Shown: one piece after another, positions 53,841 through 62,244 of the stretch
Numbering within the stretch: the stretch's first letter is position 1
How the letters are laid out: every line of letters starts with the position of its first letter
DNA from: Bacteroidota bacterium
GTDB lineage: Bacteria > Bacteroidota > Bacteroidia > AKYH767-A > OLB10
Direction: 5' to 3'
Length of the DNA stretch: 64,000 bases
NCBI GenBank assembly: GCA_016709725.1
Contig: JADJMG010000031.1
Location: forward strand, 1-64,000
Notes under the pieces: model-generated
Databases searched by the model: none
Seen by the model: only the letters and a program-made list of their open reading frames with translations
What the model was told of the DNA's origin: nothing
Translations under genes and position numbers: made by a program

Positions 53841-54310
53841 ATGAATGGCACACGGATTTTTGCGCGCTGGGATCTGTTTCGTAGTGGTATATTTCAAGGA
53901 GTTTTTCTTAAAAAACCCCCTAAAAAGCAATTTTTTTCTAAAAATACCTTGGCGTTGAAGCTTTTTGAGAGTTCACTTGTTTTGACGTTTGCAGTTTCAA
54001 AGGAACAAATTCAATCCCTTCTTCCTTCCTGTTTGCAACTTGATACATTTGATGATAAGTGGGCTTGGGTTCACAGTATGGGACTTTTGTGGTGTGCCAC
54101 AAATAGTGCAGGAAAGTTTGGTGGTTTGATAAAATTTCAGTAATCATAAATGATGAAGAAGTAGCATTACCCGAACTTTCTCCATTTAGAGATTGGAAGG
54201 AAGCAAGAAGGTATGCCGGACCGTTGCCCTTTACATTCACTTATGACCAAAGGACTAAACAAGTATTAAAAAGAGGGGGGAAAGAAAAAACCGGGGGCCC
54301 CCCCCAGTAA
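53841..54310 (+). pseudogene. DUF2071 protein gene, frameshifted and internally deleted
   Basis: Recognisable pieces: L-F-E-S-S-L-V-L-T-F-A-V-S-K-E-Q-I-Q and L-P-S-C-L-Q-L-D-T-F-D-D-K-W-A at the start, then after a frame change V-A-L-P-E-L-S-P-F-R-D-W-K-E-A-R-R-Y-A-G-P-L-P-F-T-F-T-Y. In family members about 75 more residues lie between these two blocks, so the middle is missing. The end runs into a strange C/G-rich block near 54290, where the family would continue. DUF2071 proteins (acetoacetate-decarboxylase-like fold) have no known reaction. Damage could be real decay or poor assembly. Confidence 0.6.
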
Positions 54311-54378
54311 AAGTGGTCCATCGTCTGTGCCCCTAACCCTGTCTGCAGCTGTAGTTACCAAACGAAGTGTTTCTTGTT

Positions 54379-54969
54379 ATGTCTTTGTTTTTGCAACTGT
54401 TTATTTCTTATGCGCTTTGCATTTTTTTAATTTTAGTTTCCTTATTGGTTTCGCATTATATTTATGATATTTCTGGACTTTACAAACTAAACTGGGTTGT
54501 TCAAAACAACACAGTGAAAAAAATTCTAAATATAAATGCAGGTTTCGATGAGACAAGTCATTTACTTCAATCTAAATTCCATAAAGCAGAACTTTTAGCA
54601 CTTGATTTTTATAATCCTGAAAAACATACTGAAGTTTCAATAAAGCGGGCAAGAAAATCTTATCCGCCTTATCCAAAAACTAAACAAATCGAAACATCAA
54701 GAACAGGACTGTCCGAGAATTCAGCAGATATAATCTTTGTGATTTTAGCGGCTCACGAAATTCGAGATACAATGGAGAGAATAGAATTTTAAAGAGTTAA
54801 GAGAGTAATTAATCCACGGACAAATTTATGTAACTGAACACTTGCGAGACTTGCCAAATTTTATGGCATACACTCTTGGCTTTTTCCATTTTCATTCAAA
54901 ATCATCTTGGCTTAAAACTTTCAAAGATGCTAACCTAAAAATAAGAAATGAAATAAAACTTACACACTA
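54379..54969 (+). pseudogene. Class I SAM-dependent methyltransferase gene, frameshifted
   Basis: From the ATG at 54379: a membrane segment of about 25 residues, then K-I-L-N-I-N-A-G-F-D-E-T-S (a SAM-site variant), L-D-F-Y-N-P-E-K-H-T-E and D-I-I-F-V-I-L-A-A-H-E-I-R, stopping at 54792. Past this stop other frames still read Q-I-Y-V-T-E-H-L-R-D and F-H-F-H-S-K-S-S-W-L-K-T-F, so family sequence continues to about 54965 through further indels. Family members sit next to DUF2071 genes in Bacteroidota, as I recall. Substrate unknown. Confidence 0.65.
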
Positions 54970-54972
54970 GGT

Positions 54973-55302
54973 CTTCCAAAGTATTTTAACTGGGACAAGG
55001 AGCTAAAGCATTTGAGTTTAATCAACCGACAAATGATGACTGTTCAGACATTTTTTTTTGTTTGTGGGCCCCCTCCGGGGTTGCTTTGTTTTACATCTTC
55101 ATATGAATTAGTTGAAACTTCGCTTGGAAAAAGAGTATGCTTTGGACTTGGAATGTTTTGGACTATTCGTCTCTTCATTCAGTTCTTTGGCTATTCGAAA
55201 GACTTATGGAAAGGAAAGACTTTTGAAACAACAATTCACATTTTGTTTTCTGTAATTTGGACTTATCTGAGTGTCGTATTTATTTGGTCTGCAATGAATT
55301 GA
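54973..55302 (+). pseudogene. Small membrane protein gene, probably damaged at the 5' end
   Basis: The frame is open from 54973 (L-P-K-Y-F-N-W-D-K-E-L-K-H) through S-L-I-N-R-Q-M-M to 55302, without a start codon near its beginning; a start at 55012 would be internal to the conserved part. Three hydrophobic segments follow. Near 55068 the sequence GGGCCCCCTCCGGGG interrupts the first one with C-G-P-P-P-G, which looks foreign to the protein. Third member of the damaged DUF2071-methyltransferase locus. Confidence 0.55.
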
Positions 55303-55529
55303 GCACGAATAGTTGTTGATTTCTTTTTGTAAAATTATAGTTTAATGGTTTTAGAATATAATAGATTCCAACCTCGTAGATTCGTTTTAATGGATAGTGA
55401 TATTGTGATCTTTTCAATTTGTGATAGATCGATGCTTTAACGCATAGGAAAAAAGCATCTCTATTTAAATAATACTCCATTGTGCTTTCAAATTTTTGTT
55501 ATAAATTGCAATGACAAATTATAATTCCT

Positions 55530-58088
55530 ATGAAATTTCCATTTCAGTTTATTTTAATTGGTGTCATATTATGCTTTGCTTTCAATGCTCAAGCACAAGT
55601 TCCTGGTTGCACCGATCCACAAGCTAATAATTATAATGCATCGGCTTCGATCAATAATGGTTCCTGTACTTATAACGCTACTAGTCTACCTTTAACCGAT
55701 AAAACAAACCTTCCAACACCGTTGCTCAATGAAAGTTCAGGCTTGACTTTTTTAGATGGTAAATTATGGTCATTTAGTGATTCAGGTAATCCAAATGATA
55801 TTTATCGAATCGATACCGTAACCAATACAATTTTTCAAACAGTGGATGTCAGCAACGCAACAAACGTGGATTGGGAAGATATGGCCTCCAATAATGATTA
55901 TTTGTTTGTAGGAGATTTTGGAAATAATAATGGTAACCGTCAAGATTTAAAAATTTATCGCATTAATAAATCGGCACTCACACCAACCACAACTTCAGTA
56001 ACTGCATCCATCATTAATTTTTCCTTTTCCGATCAAACATCGTTTGTTTCCAATCCAACCAATCATAATTTCGATTGTGAAGCAATGATTTTTTTGAACG
56101 ACTCCATTCATCTTTTTAGCAAGAACTGGGTCGACTTTCAAACAAAACATTATGTATTACCCAATAGTCCAGGAACGCATGTAGCACAGTTGCGCGAAAC
56201 ATTTAACACTGGATTCTTAGTCACTAGTGCATCGGTCCAACAATATGGAGTAATCTCATTGATTGGATATCTGAGAACGGGAGCGAAACCGGTTTCACTC
56301 TATATGCTTTATGATTACAAAAACAATTTGTTTTTTAATGGTAACAAGAGAAAGTTTGATCTCTCCACACAAAATGTTTACGGGCAAGTAGAAGGGGTAG
56401 CGTTTTTTAATAATTCATTGGCCTTTGTTTCAAATGAACTTTATACTACTGGAGCCAATGTCCCTGCTAAATTAAGAACATTTAATCTCGCAAGTTATTT
56501 GCCAGGCGCATTTTTATTTCCAAAACCCACCGCAAATTTTATCGTGAGCAGTGCATCCATCTGTGAAAATGCAACGGTAACATTCACCGATCAAAGTGTT
56601 AATTCGCCATCTTCTTGGCAATGGAGTTTTCCAGGCGGAATTCCATCTACATCCACCTTGCAAAATCCGCAAGTGCAATATTCAACTGCTGGAGTTTATC
56701 ACGTTACATTAATCGCATCGAATGCTGCGGGTAATGATACAATTGTTAAAACAAATTTTATAGTTGTTAATGGTTCGCCTGCTACTCCAACATCTATTAC
56801 CGGATCAAACATCACTTGTGTGAGTACACAAAACAATTTGTATTCTGTAGATACTATTGTAGATGCCACGTCCTATACATGGTCAGTACCTGCAGGTGCA
56901 ATCATTTCGTCAGGACAGGGAACAAATGTAGTTTCCATAGAGTTTTCTAATAGTGCTATAAGCGGTGATATTTGTGTACTGGTTTCAAATAGTTGTGGAA
57001 GTAGTGCTGATGTATGCATGGCCATCACTGTATTCAATAGTATTCCCGCAAAGCCGTTAAGCATTACGGGTAATACATTGCCTTGTGCAGGGGGGTCGGG
57101 AATGGTTTACGCCTGCCCGATCGTTGCGAATGCATTAAGTTATCAGTGGATCGTTCCATCCACAGCAACCATAATTAGCGGACAAGTAACAAACACAATT
57201 ACAGTCGACTTCCTTTCAAATTTTACATCGGGTTCTGTAAAAGTAGCCGCAGTAAATTGTTTAGGTAGCAGTTTGTTTAAATCATTAAGCGTTCGTGGAA
57301 AGCCATCAACTCCTGCTTTAATTTCTGGACTTTCCGAAGAAGTTTGTGCCGGATCAACAAATGTTGCTTACTCAATAGCACCCGTGGTAGGTGCAACTAG
57401 CTACAACTGGACATTGCCTGCAAATACAACATTAGTAAGCGGACAAGGTACTTCAACGATCACATTAAATTTCGATGCATTATTTAAAACAGGTGCACTA
57501 AAAGTTTCTGCTAGTAATGCATGCGGTACAAGTGGATTAAAATCGTTAACGATTCGCAGTACTCCCAAAATGCCTGATATAATTTCTGGGGCTGCATCGG
57601 TTTGTGCAAATCAAGTGGGAGTGGCGTATTCAATTCCAACAGTGGTGGGTGCATCAAGTTATACTTGGAAGACGCCAACAGGAGCAATCATTACGGGTCA
57701 AACTACTCCTTCAATTTTGGTGAATTATGGAGTAGTAGGAGGAAGTGTAAAGGTCAAAGCAAACAATACTTGTGGTAGTAGTGCTTTTCGTACTTTGACT
57801 GTTGCAATGACATGCCGTGATTTTTCAGCACAGCAAAAAAGTGAATGGGATGTTACCATTTATCCAAATCCATCAAGTTCAGCATTTACGCTGGATTTGA
57901 ATGCTGCAAACAGTTCCGAAGTGGTTTTAGTCATTTCTGATCTTTCAGGAAGGGTAGTGGAAAGAATTGAAAATAAGAATACGAGGAATCAGTTTCAATT
58001 TGGAGAAGAACTGACTTCCGGTGTTTATTTTGTCGAGGTAGGAGATGGTTATCAAAGGAAAACTTTTAAGATTATCAAGCAATTGTAG
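55530..58088 (+). CDS. Large secreted protein with PKD and Ig-like repeats and T9SS domain
   Basis: 852 residues: signal peptide ending A-Q-A-Q, a Cys-bounded G-C-T-D-P-Q-A-N-N-Y-N segment, a propeller-like region of about 270 residues (L-W-S-F-S-D-S-G-N-P-N-D-I), a PKD domain at about 335-410 (W-S-F-P-G-G-I-P), then four PKD-like/Ig repeats of about 85 residues with Y-x-W-x-x-P and G-Q-G-T. It ends in a type A T9SS domain starting Y-P-N-P. A cell-surface or secreted protein; function unknown. Alone in a rightward unit. Confidence 0.85.
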   Translation: MKFPFQFILIGVILCFAFNAQAQVPGCTDPQANNYNASASINNGSCTYNATSLPLTDKTNLPTPLLNESSGLTFLDGKLWSFSDSGNPNDIYRIDTVTNTIFQTVDVSNATNVDWEDMASNNDYLFVGDFGNNNGNRQDLKIYRINKSALTPTTTSVTASIINFSFSDQTSFVSNPTNHNFDCEAMIFLNDSIHLFSKNWVDFQTKHYVLPNSPGTHVAQLRETFNTGFLVTSASVQQYGVISLIGYLRTGAKPVSLYMLYDYKNNLFFNGNKRKFDLSTQNVYGQVEGVAFFNNSLAFVSNELYTTGANVPAKLRTFNLASYLPGAFLFPKPTANFIVSSASICENATVTFTDQSVNSPSSWQWSFPGGIPSTSTLQNPQVQYSTAGVYHVTLIASNAAGNDTIVKTNFIVVNGSPATPTSITGSNITCVSTQNNLYSVDTIVDATSYTWSVPAGAIISSGQGTNVVSIEFSNSAISGDICVLVSNSCGSSADVCMAITVFNSIPAKPLSITGNTLPCAGGSGMVYACPIVANALSYQWIVPSTATIISGQVTNTITVDFLSNFTSGSVKVAAVNCLGSSLFKSLSVRGKPSTPALISGLSEEVCAGSTNVAYSIAPVVGATSYNWTLPANTTLVSGQGTSTITLNFDALFKTGALKVSASNACGTSGLKSLTIRSTPKMPDIISGAASVCANQVGVAYSIPTVVGASSYTWKTPTGAIITGQTTPSILVNYGVVGGSVKVKANNTCGSSAFRTLTVAMTCRDFSAQQKSEWDVTIYPNPSSSAFTLDLNAANSSEVVLVISDLSGRVVERIENKNTRNQFQFGEELTSGVYFVEVGDGYQRKTFKIIKQL

Positions 58089-58464
58089 TTTCCTCTCCTT
58101 TTGTGAAGGAAGATCAAAATTTCATGGGTTGAATTGTATGCTTCGAGTAAAATTATTTGTTGATATTCTTTTTTAGTAATTTATTCCTACCTTTATACTT
58201 CTGATTCCGTAATTGTGTGTGTTTGAGGGAATGTATATTTCGTTTTGAAAACAGATTTCATAGTTTTGAAAATGGACGGAATTTCAGATGTGATAAAATT
58301 GATTTGAACATGTTAAGGATTTTATTATTGCTACTTATCAAATGTTAAATTAAATGCATACTGTTTAATGCATTTAGTTATTTCTGTAATTACAGTAATA
58401 AAAGTTTAATAAAAGGCGTAACCGAAAAGCCATACGAGTAGGACAAACCATAAAACAAATTATT
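58089..58464. other. Gene-free stretch upstream of the cupredoxin gene
   Basis: AT-rich. TAGTTTTG at 58261-58268 fits a -7 box but has no -33 partner at the right distance and lies about 200 bases from the gene. Nothing else recognised. Confidence 0.35.
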
Positions 58465-59076
58465 ATGAAAAGAAAATTTTTACTTTCGTTTGCGAGTATC
58501 TTTATTAGTTTAACTGGATTTAGTACAGTTTGGACAGTAAGTAATGCTGGATCTACATTTTCTCCTCCCACCATCACCATTCAACTTGGTGACACCGTGA
58601 CCTTTGTCATAGCGGGTAGTCATGATGCAAGAGAAGTGAGCCAAAGCACTTGGAATGCTAATAGTAGTACTGCTCTTCCTGGTGGTTTTCAAGTTCCATT
58701 TGGAGGTGGAAGTTTGATGCCAGCTCAGTTACCTGTGGGTACTCATTTTTATGTGTGTACCAATCATGTGGGTGGTGGAATGAAAGGAACTATAATTGTT
58801 CAAAATACAACTGGTGTTGTAGAGAATACATCTCAAGCAACTATTTCTGTTTCTCCAAATCCATCTCAAGGAAAGTTTCAAATGATTGTCTCTTCCAATG
58901 CGCCATTAGTAAACGGAAGGGTTGAGGTTTATGATGTAACAGGAAAGAGTATTTATCAGTCAGAATCATTGAGCAAAAAATTCGATATTGATTTGACGAA
59001 TCAGGCTAAAGGTACTTATTTCGTTAAGTTTTATAATAGCGAAACTACATTGACGAAGAAAATTATTTTAGAATAA
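58465..59076 (+). CDS. Secreted cupredoxin with T9SS sorting domain
   Basis: 203 residues: signal peptide (about 1-20), a plastocyanin-like domain of about 95 residues, and a type A T9SS domain from P-N-P near 133. Type 1 copper ligands are complete: H53, C98, H101 and M106 in the C-x2-H-x4-M spacing of plastocyanins. Mature protein would thus be a blue copper electron carrier exported and anchored or released by T9SS. No cytochrome or oxidase gene is adjacent. The combination is compact and unusual in this window. Confidence 0.82.
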   Translation: MKRKFLLSFASIFISLTGFSTVWTVSNAGSTFSPPTITIQLGDTVTFVIAGSHDAREVSQSTWNANSSTALPGGFQVPFGGGSLMPAQLPVGTHFYVCTNHVGGGMKGTIIVQNTTGVVENTSQATISVSPNPSQGKFQMIVSSNAPLVNGRVEVYDVTGKSIYQSESLSKKFDIDLTNQAKGTYFVKFYNSETTLTKKIILE

Positions 59077-59229
59077 TCCAATACTGAAATTTAATATTCC
59101 ACCCATAAAGGCAGTCTGAAAGGATTTGCTTTTATGGGTTGTTTGTTTATGTATATTTCAGATTGAAATTGATGATTTATTTTACTCAATTGTCAAATGC
59201 AAATTTTTCTTTATACTTTCGCTAAACTT

Positions 59230-59610
59230 ATGACGCTCGATTATATTCAAGATATTAACGAATACGGTGATGATCTCGTTCGACTTTTCGATTTTGATAA
59301 GTTGGAAGCTATTTTATTTCGAGATGCTATTCAGGACTCAATCATTTTGAAGAATGAAGAATTGGATGTTTCCACATTGGCGTTTATTCAAGCGCGAAAT
59401 TGTAATTTAATATTAGTAATAGGAGCGGAGGATGAAGGAATTTTTTCAAACCGCGAACTAAATTTCATTTGTAGTCTGACCAAGGAGAGTTATCAAAAAA
59501 TGATTTCTTTATTGGAACCCTTCTGCATCAAAGAAACCAAAGGCTACCAATACCTTTACGACCTCGACTCGCCCACCGATTTTCTTTTTTCTCCGGCTGG
59601 AACTTGGTAA
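59230..59610 (+). CDS. Hypothetical acidic protein
   Basis: I choose the ATG at 59230 (M-T-L-D-Y-I-Q-D-I-N-E-Y-G-D-D-L) because the 11 residues upstream look untypical. 126 residues, acidic, no signal peptide or membrane segment, ending in F-L-F-S-P-A-G-T-W. I do not recognise a family. It stands alone between two intergenic stretches of repeats. Codon use is normal for the window. Confidence 0.55.
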   Translation: MTLDYIQDINEYGDDLVRLFDFDKLEAILFRDAIQDSIILKNEELDVSTLAFIQARNCNLILVIGAEDEGIFSNRELNFICSLTKESYQKMISLLEPFCIKETKGYQYLYDLDSPTDFLFSPAGTW

Positions 59611-59976
59611 TTGAATTCGTTATCAATCTGCCAACCTTTTGTGCACTCAAGTGAACTTTACTGCCTCTAGTGTTAAAATATACATTTTTCAAAGACTATA
59701 CACTTTCTATTACTGTAAAATAGTTCGAAAAAGTCGTTCCATACTAACTTCTCATTCTATTTAAATTTTAGAAGGTAAAATGATTGAAATTGGAACGCAG
59801 ATGACGCGGATTAATTTGATCCCGCTATTTAGCGGGACAGGTTTACACGGATTTTTTTCGAAAATCAAGAAATTTCTCTTGTAGCTTGAAGCTTGTAGCT
59901 AAATGAAATAAGCGAAGTAAAATTTATATTTGATTAAAAAAAATCCAATGTCCAATGTCCAAAGTCTAATGTCCGT
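59611..59976. other. Gene-free stretch with nested interspersed repeats
   Basis: 59792-59858 carries GAACGCAGATGACGCGGATT and ACACGGATTTTTTT, the repeat also at 33301-33344. Inside it sits the palindrome TCCCGCTA-TT-TAGCGGGA (59820-59837). At 59946-59975 the words CCAATGT and CCAAAGT recur in tandem. No gene. Confidence 0.6.
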
Positions 59977-60750
59977 TTACAGGATGCGCTTAATCAATCT
60001 CAAATTGTGCGTGTACTTCTTCAAATCCAAATTAAAAATTCCATGATGATCAATATTATCCACCCTCACTTGTCCAGAAGCATGAATAATTCTGCTTTTG
60101 GAAGTTAGTATTCCTACATGCGTAATTTTTCCTTCTTCATTATCGAAAAAAGCTAAATCACCGACTTGTGTTTCATCTAACAAATGCACCGCTTGTCCTT
60201 GCTCAGCTTGCATCCAAGCATCGCGTTTAAGTGTGATTCCCGAAAGTTTATAAGCCATTTGAGTCAGACCACTGCAGTCGATGCCAAAGGGACTTCTTCC
60301 GCCCCAGTGATAAGGAGCATTGAGATACATATATGCATTTTCAACAACCAGTTTTCCGGTTGTCATGGAATCAATCTGACGCGCATTCCCTTCAAAGCTA
60401 TACGTTGTATTTCCAATTCTGCAATTACCATCACGGAACCACGGAAGTCTACTACCTAATAAAATGGAAGTGATGCTTTGGTGGTTGATTAATATCTGAA
60501 CAAGGTCATAACTTAAAAATGCTTTGTTCTTTTGAAGCTCGTTAAATTCACTGAGCTCTAAAGGATATTGTTGCGACTTTAGAATCCAGCCTTCATAATC
60601 ATCAAAGCTTTGATGGATCTTGATCCATTCATTCACTTGTTCCAATACCGTAAACGTTTCGCCAAAAAGAAGCTGCGATATTTCTTCACTTCGGTGAGAA
60701 GGCTCCGCCCGAAGTGAAATTAAATTAAGAGAACAAATACCGTAGCTCAT
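59977..60750 (-). CDS. NlpC/P60 cell-wall peptidase with SH3-like domain
   Basis: 257 residues. An SH3-like targeting domain at about 7-62 (V-L-E-Q-V-N-E-W-I-K-I) precedes the C40 peptidase domain, whose catalytic residues are C159 in G-I-D-C-S-G-L-T, H211 in K-I-T-H-V-G-I-L and a third polar residue H223. It should cut D-Glu-dipeptide bonds in peptidoglycan stems. No signal peptide is visible at this start, so it may act in muropeptide recycling as YkfC-like enzymes do. Single gene upstream of the thiolase stop. Confidence 0.85.
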   Translation of the reverse strand: MSYGICSLNLISLRAEPSHRSEEISQLLFGETFTVLEQVNEWIKIHQSFDDYEGWILKSQQYPLELSEFNELQKNKAFLSYDLVQILINHQSITSILLGSRLPWFRDGNCRIGNTTYSFEGNARQIDSMTTGKLVVENAYMYLNAPYHWGGRSPFGIDCSGLTQMAYKLSGITLKRDAWMQAEQGQAVHLLDETQVGDLAFFDNEEGKITHVGILTSKSRIIHASGQVRVDNIDHHGIFNLDLKKYTHNLRLIKRIL

Positions 60751-60792
60751 GATGATGTTTCACTTATACTGCAAAAACAGTAAAATGTTTTA

Positions 60793-61970
60793 TTACATGC
60801 GTTCAATAACGATTGCCGATGCTCCGCCGCCGCCATTACAAATACCGGCAGCACCTATTTTACCATTGTTTTGTTGTAAAACACTCAGCAAGGTTACAAT
60901 GATTCTAGCGCCCGAACAACCTAGAGGATGTCCGATAGAAACTGCTCCACCATTTACATTTACTTTGGTAGGATCTAATTTCATGGTATTATTATTTGCA
61001 ATCGCAACTACTGAAAATGCTTCATTGATTTCAAAATAATCCACATCCGTCATTTTGATTCCCGCTTTTTCCACAGCTAAAGGCAATGCTTTTGAAGGCG
61101 TAGTGGTAAACCATTCAGGAGCTTGTTGCGCATCTGCAAATGCACGAATTTTTGCTAGTGGTTTTATACCTAACGCTTCTGCTTTTTCTTTACTCATCAA
61201 TACGACAGCAGCAGCACCATCATTTAAGGTACTTGCATTAGCAGCCGTTACACTTCCATCTTTCACAAACACGGGACGCAAGGAAGGAATTTTATTAAAA
61301 TCTACTTTTTGTATTCTTCGTCTTCGTTGATCAACAAAGCTTCTTTTCCTTTTTGAGGAATGCTTACTGGCGCAATTTCATCTTTAAATAAACCTTTCGC
61401 CCAAGCAGCTTGTGAACGTTTGTAAGATTCAATAGCATAAGCATCTTGCTCCTCACGACTTATGTTACACTCTGTAGCACAAAGTTCAGCCGCATTTCCC
61501 ATATGGTAATCTTTGTACACATCCCATAATCCATCTTTCACCAAACCATCAATCATTTGAGCATGACCTAAACGATAACCGTTACGTGCTTTGTCCAAAT
61601 AATAAGGTACAGCACTCATGTTTTCCATTCCACCAGCTACCACAATATCGTTGTCGCCAAGCATAATGCTTTGCGCTCCCAACATGATCGCTTTCATTCC
61701 CGATGCACAAACTTTATTTATCGTAGTGCCGGGAACGTTAGTAGGAATTCCAGCGAAAATGGAAGCTTGTGTTGCAGGCGCTTGTCCTACGTTGGCTTGC
61801 AATACATTTCCCATTAAAACTTCATTCACTTGCTCAGGTTTTACTCCTGCTCTTTCTAAAGCTGCCTTGATAACAGTTGCTCCAAGTTGTGTGGCTGGAA
61901 CTCCAGCTAATACGCCGCCAAAACTTCCGATGGGAGTACGAGCAGCAGAAACAATATATACTTCTTTCAT
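60793..61970 (-). CDS. Acetyl-CoA C-acetyltransferase (thiolase), one frameshift
   Basis: Frame 1 (61970-61302) ends D-E-E-Y-K-K; one A added to the run near 61308 links it to V-D-F-N-K-I-P-S-L-R-P-V-F-V and the second half to 60793. Corrected length 392, the normal thiolase size. Nucleophile C88 in N-K-V-C-A-S-G-M, H in G-G-A-V-S-I-G-H-P-L-G and C in G-I-C-N-G-G-G-G-A are all present. It condenses or cleaves acetoacetyl-CoA. A -7 box lies close upstream. No adjacent beta-oxidation genes. Confidence 0.92.
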
Positions 61971-61988
61971 AATTCTATTTTAAGAGTG

Positions 61989-61996
61989 CAAAATTA
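61989..61996 (-). promoter_or_regulatory. Candidate -7 box of the thiolase gene
   Basis: TAATTTTG on the minus strand matches TAnnTTTG 19 bases before the ATG, implying a leader of about 10 bases. No -33 element at the usual distance. Confidence 0.4.
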
Positions 61997-62244
61997 GTTA
62001 AAAGAATGAAGGTGTTTTTGTTTCAAAAAGTTGAAGTTGTAAATAGTTGTATATTAGTTAAGTATAAAGCTTTGTTGGACGAGAAATTCATCAAAAGCGG
62101 TATTGGATTAAATTATTGAATACTCGCAATGAAGGAATTATTGAACTTAGACCATCAAAGAAATGCCTAGAAGTACCCGCAAAAATAGTATCTAGTCGGA
62201 TCACCTATATTACTGAAGTTTACAAAATATTCTGATTAGCTGGA

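Noticed and set aside
55280..55480. Minus-strand frame of 66 codons in the gap before the PKD protein
   Set aside because: Low-complexity Tyr/Lys/Leu composition, no promoter, no family; overlaps the end of the opposite gene.
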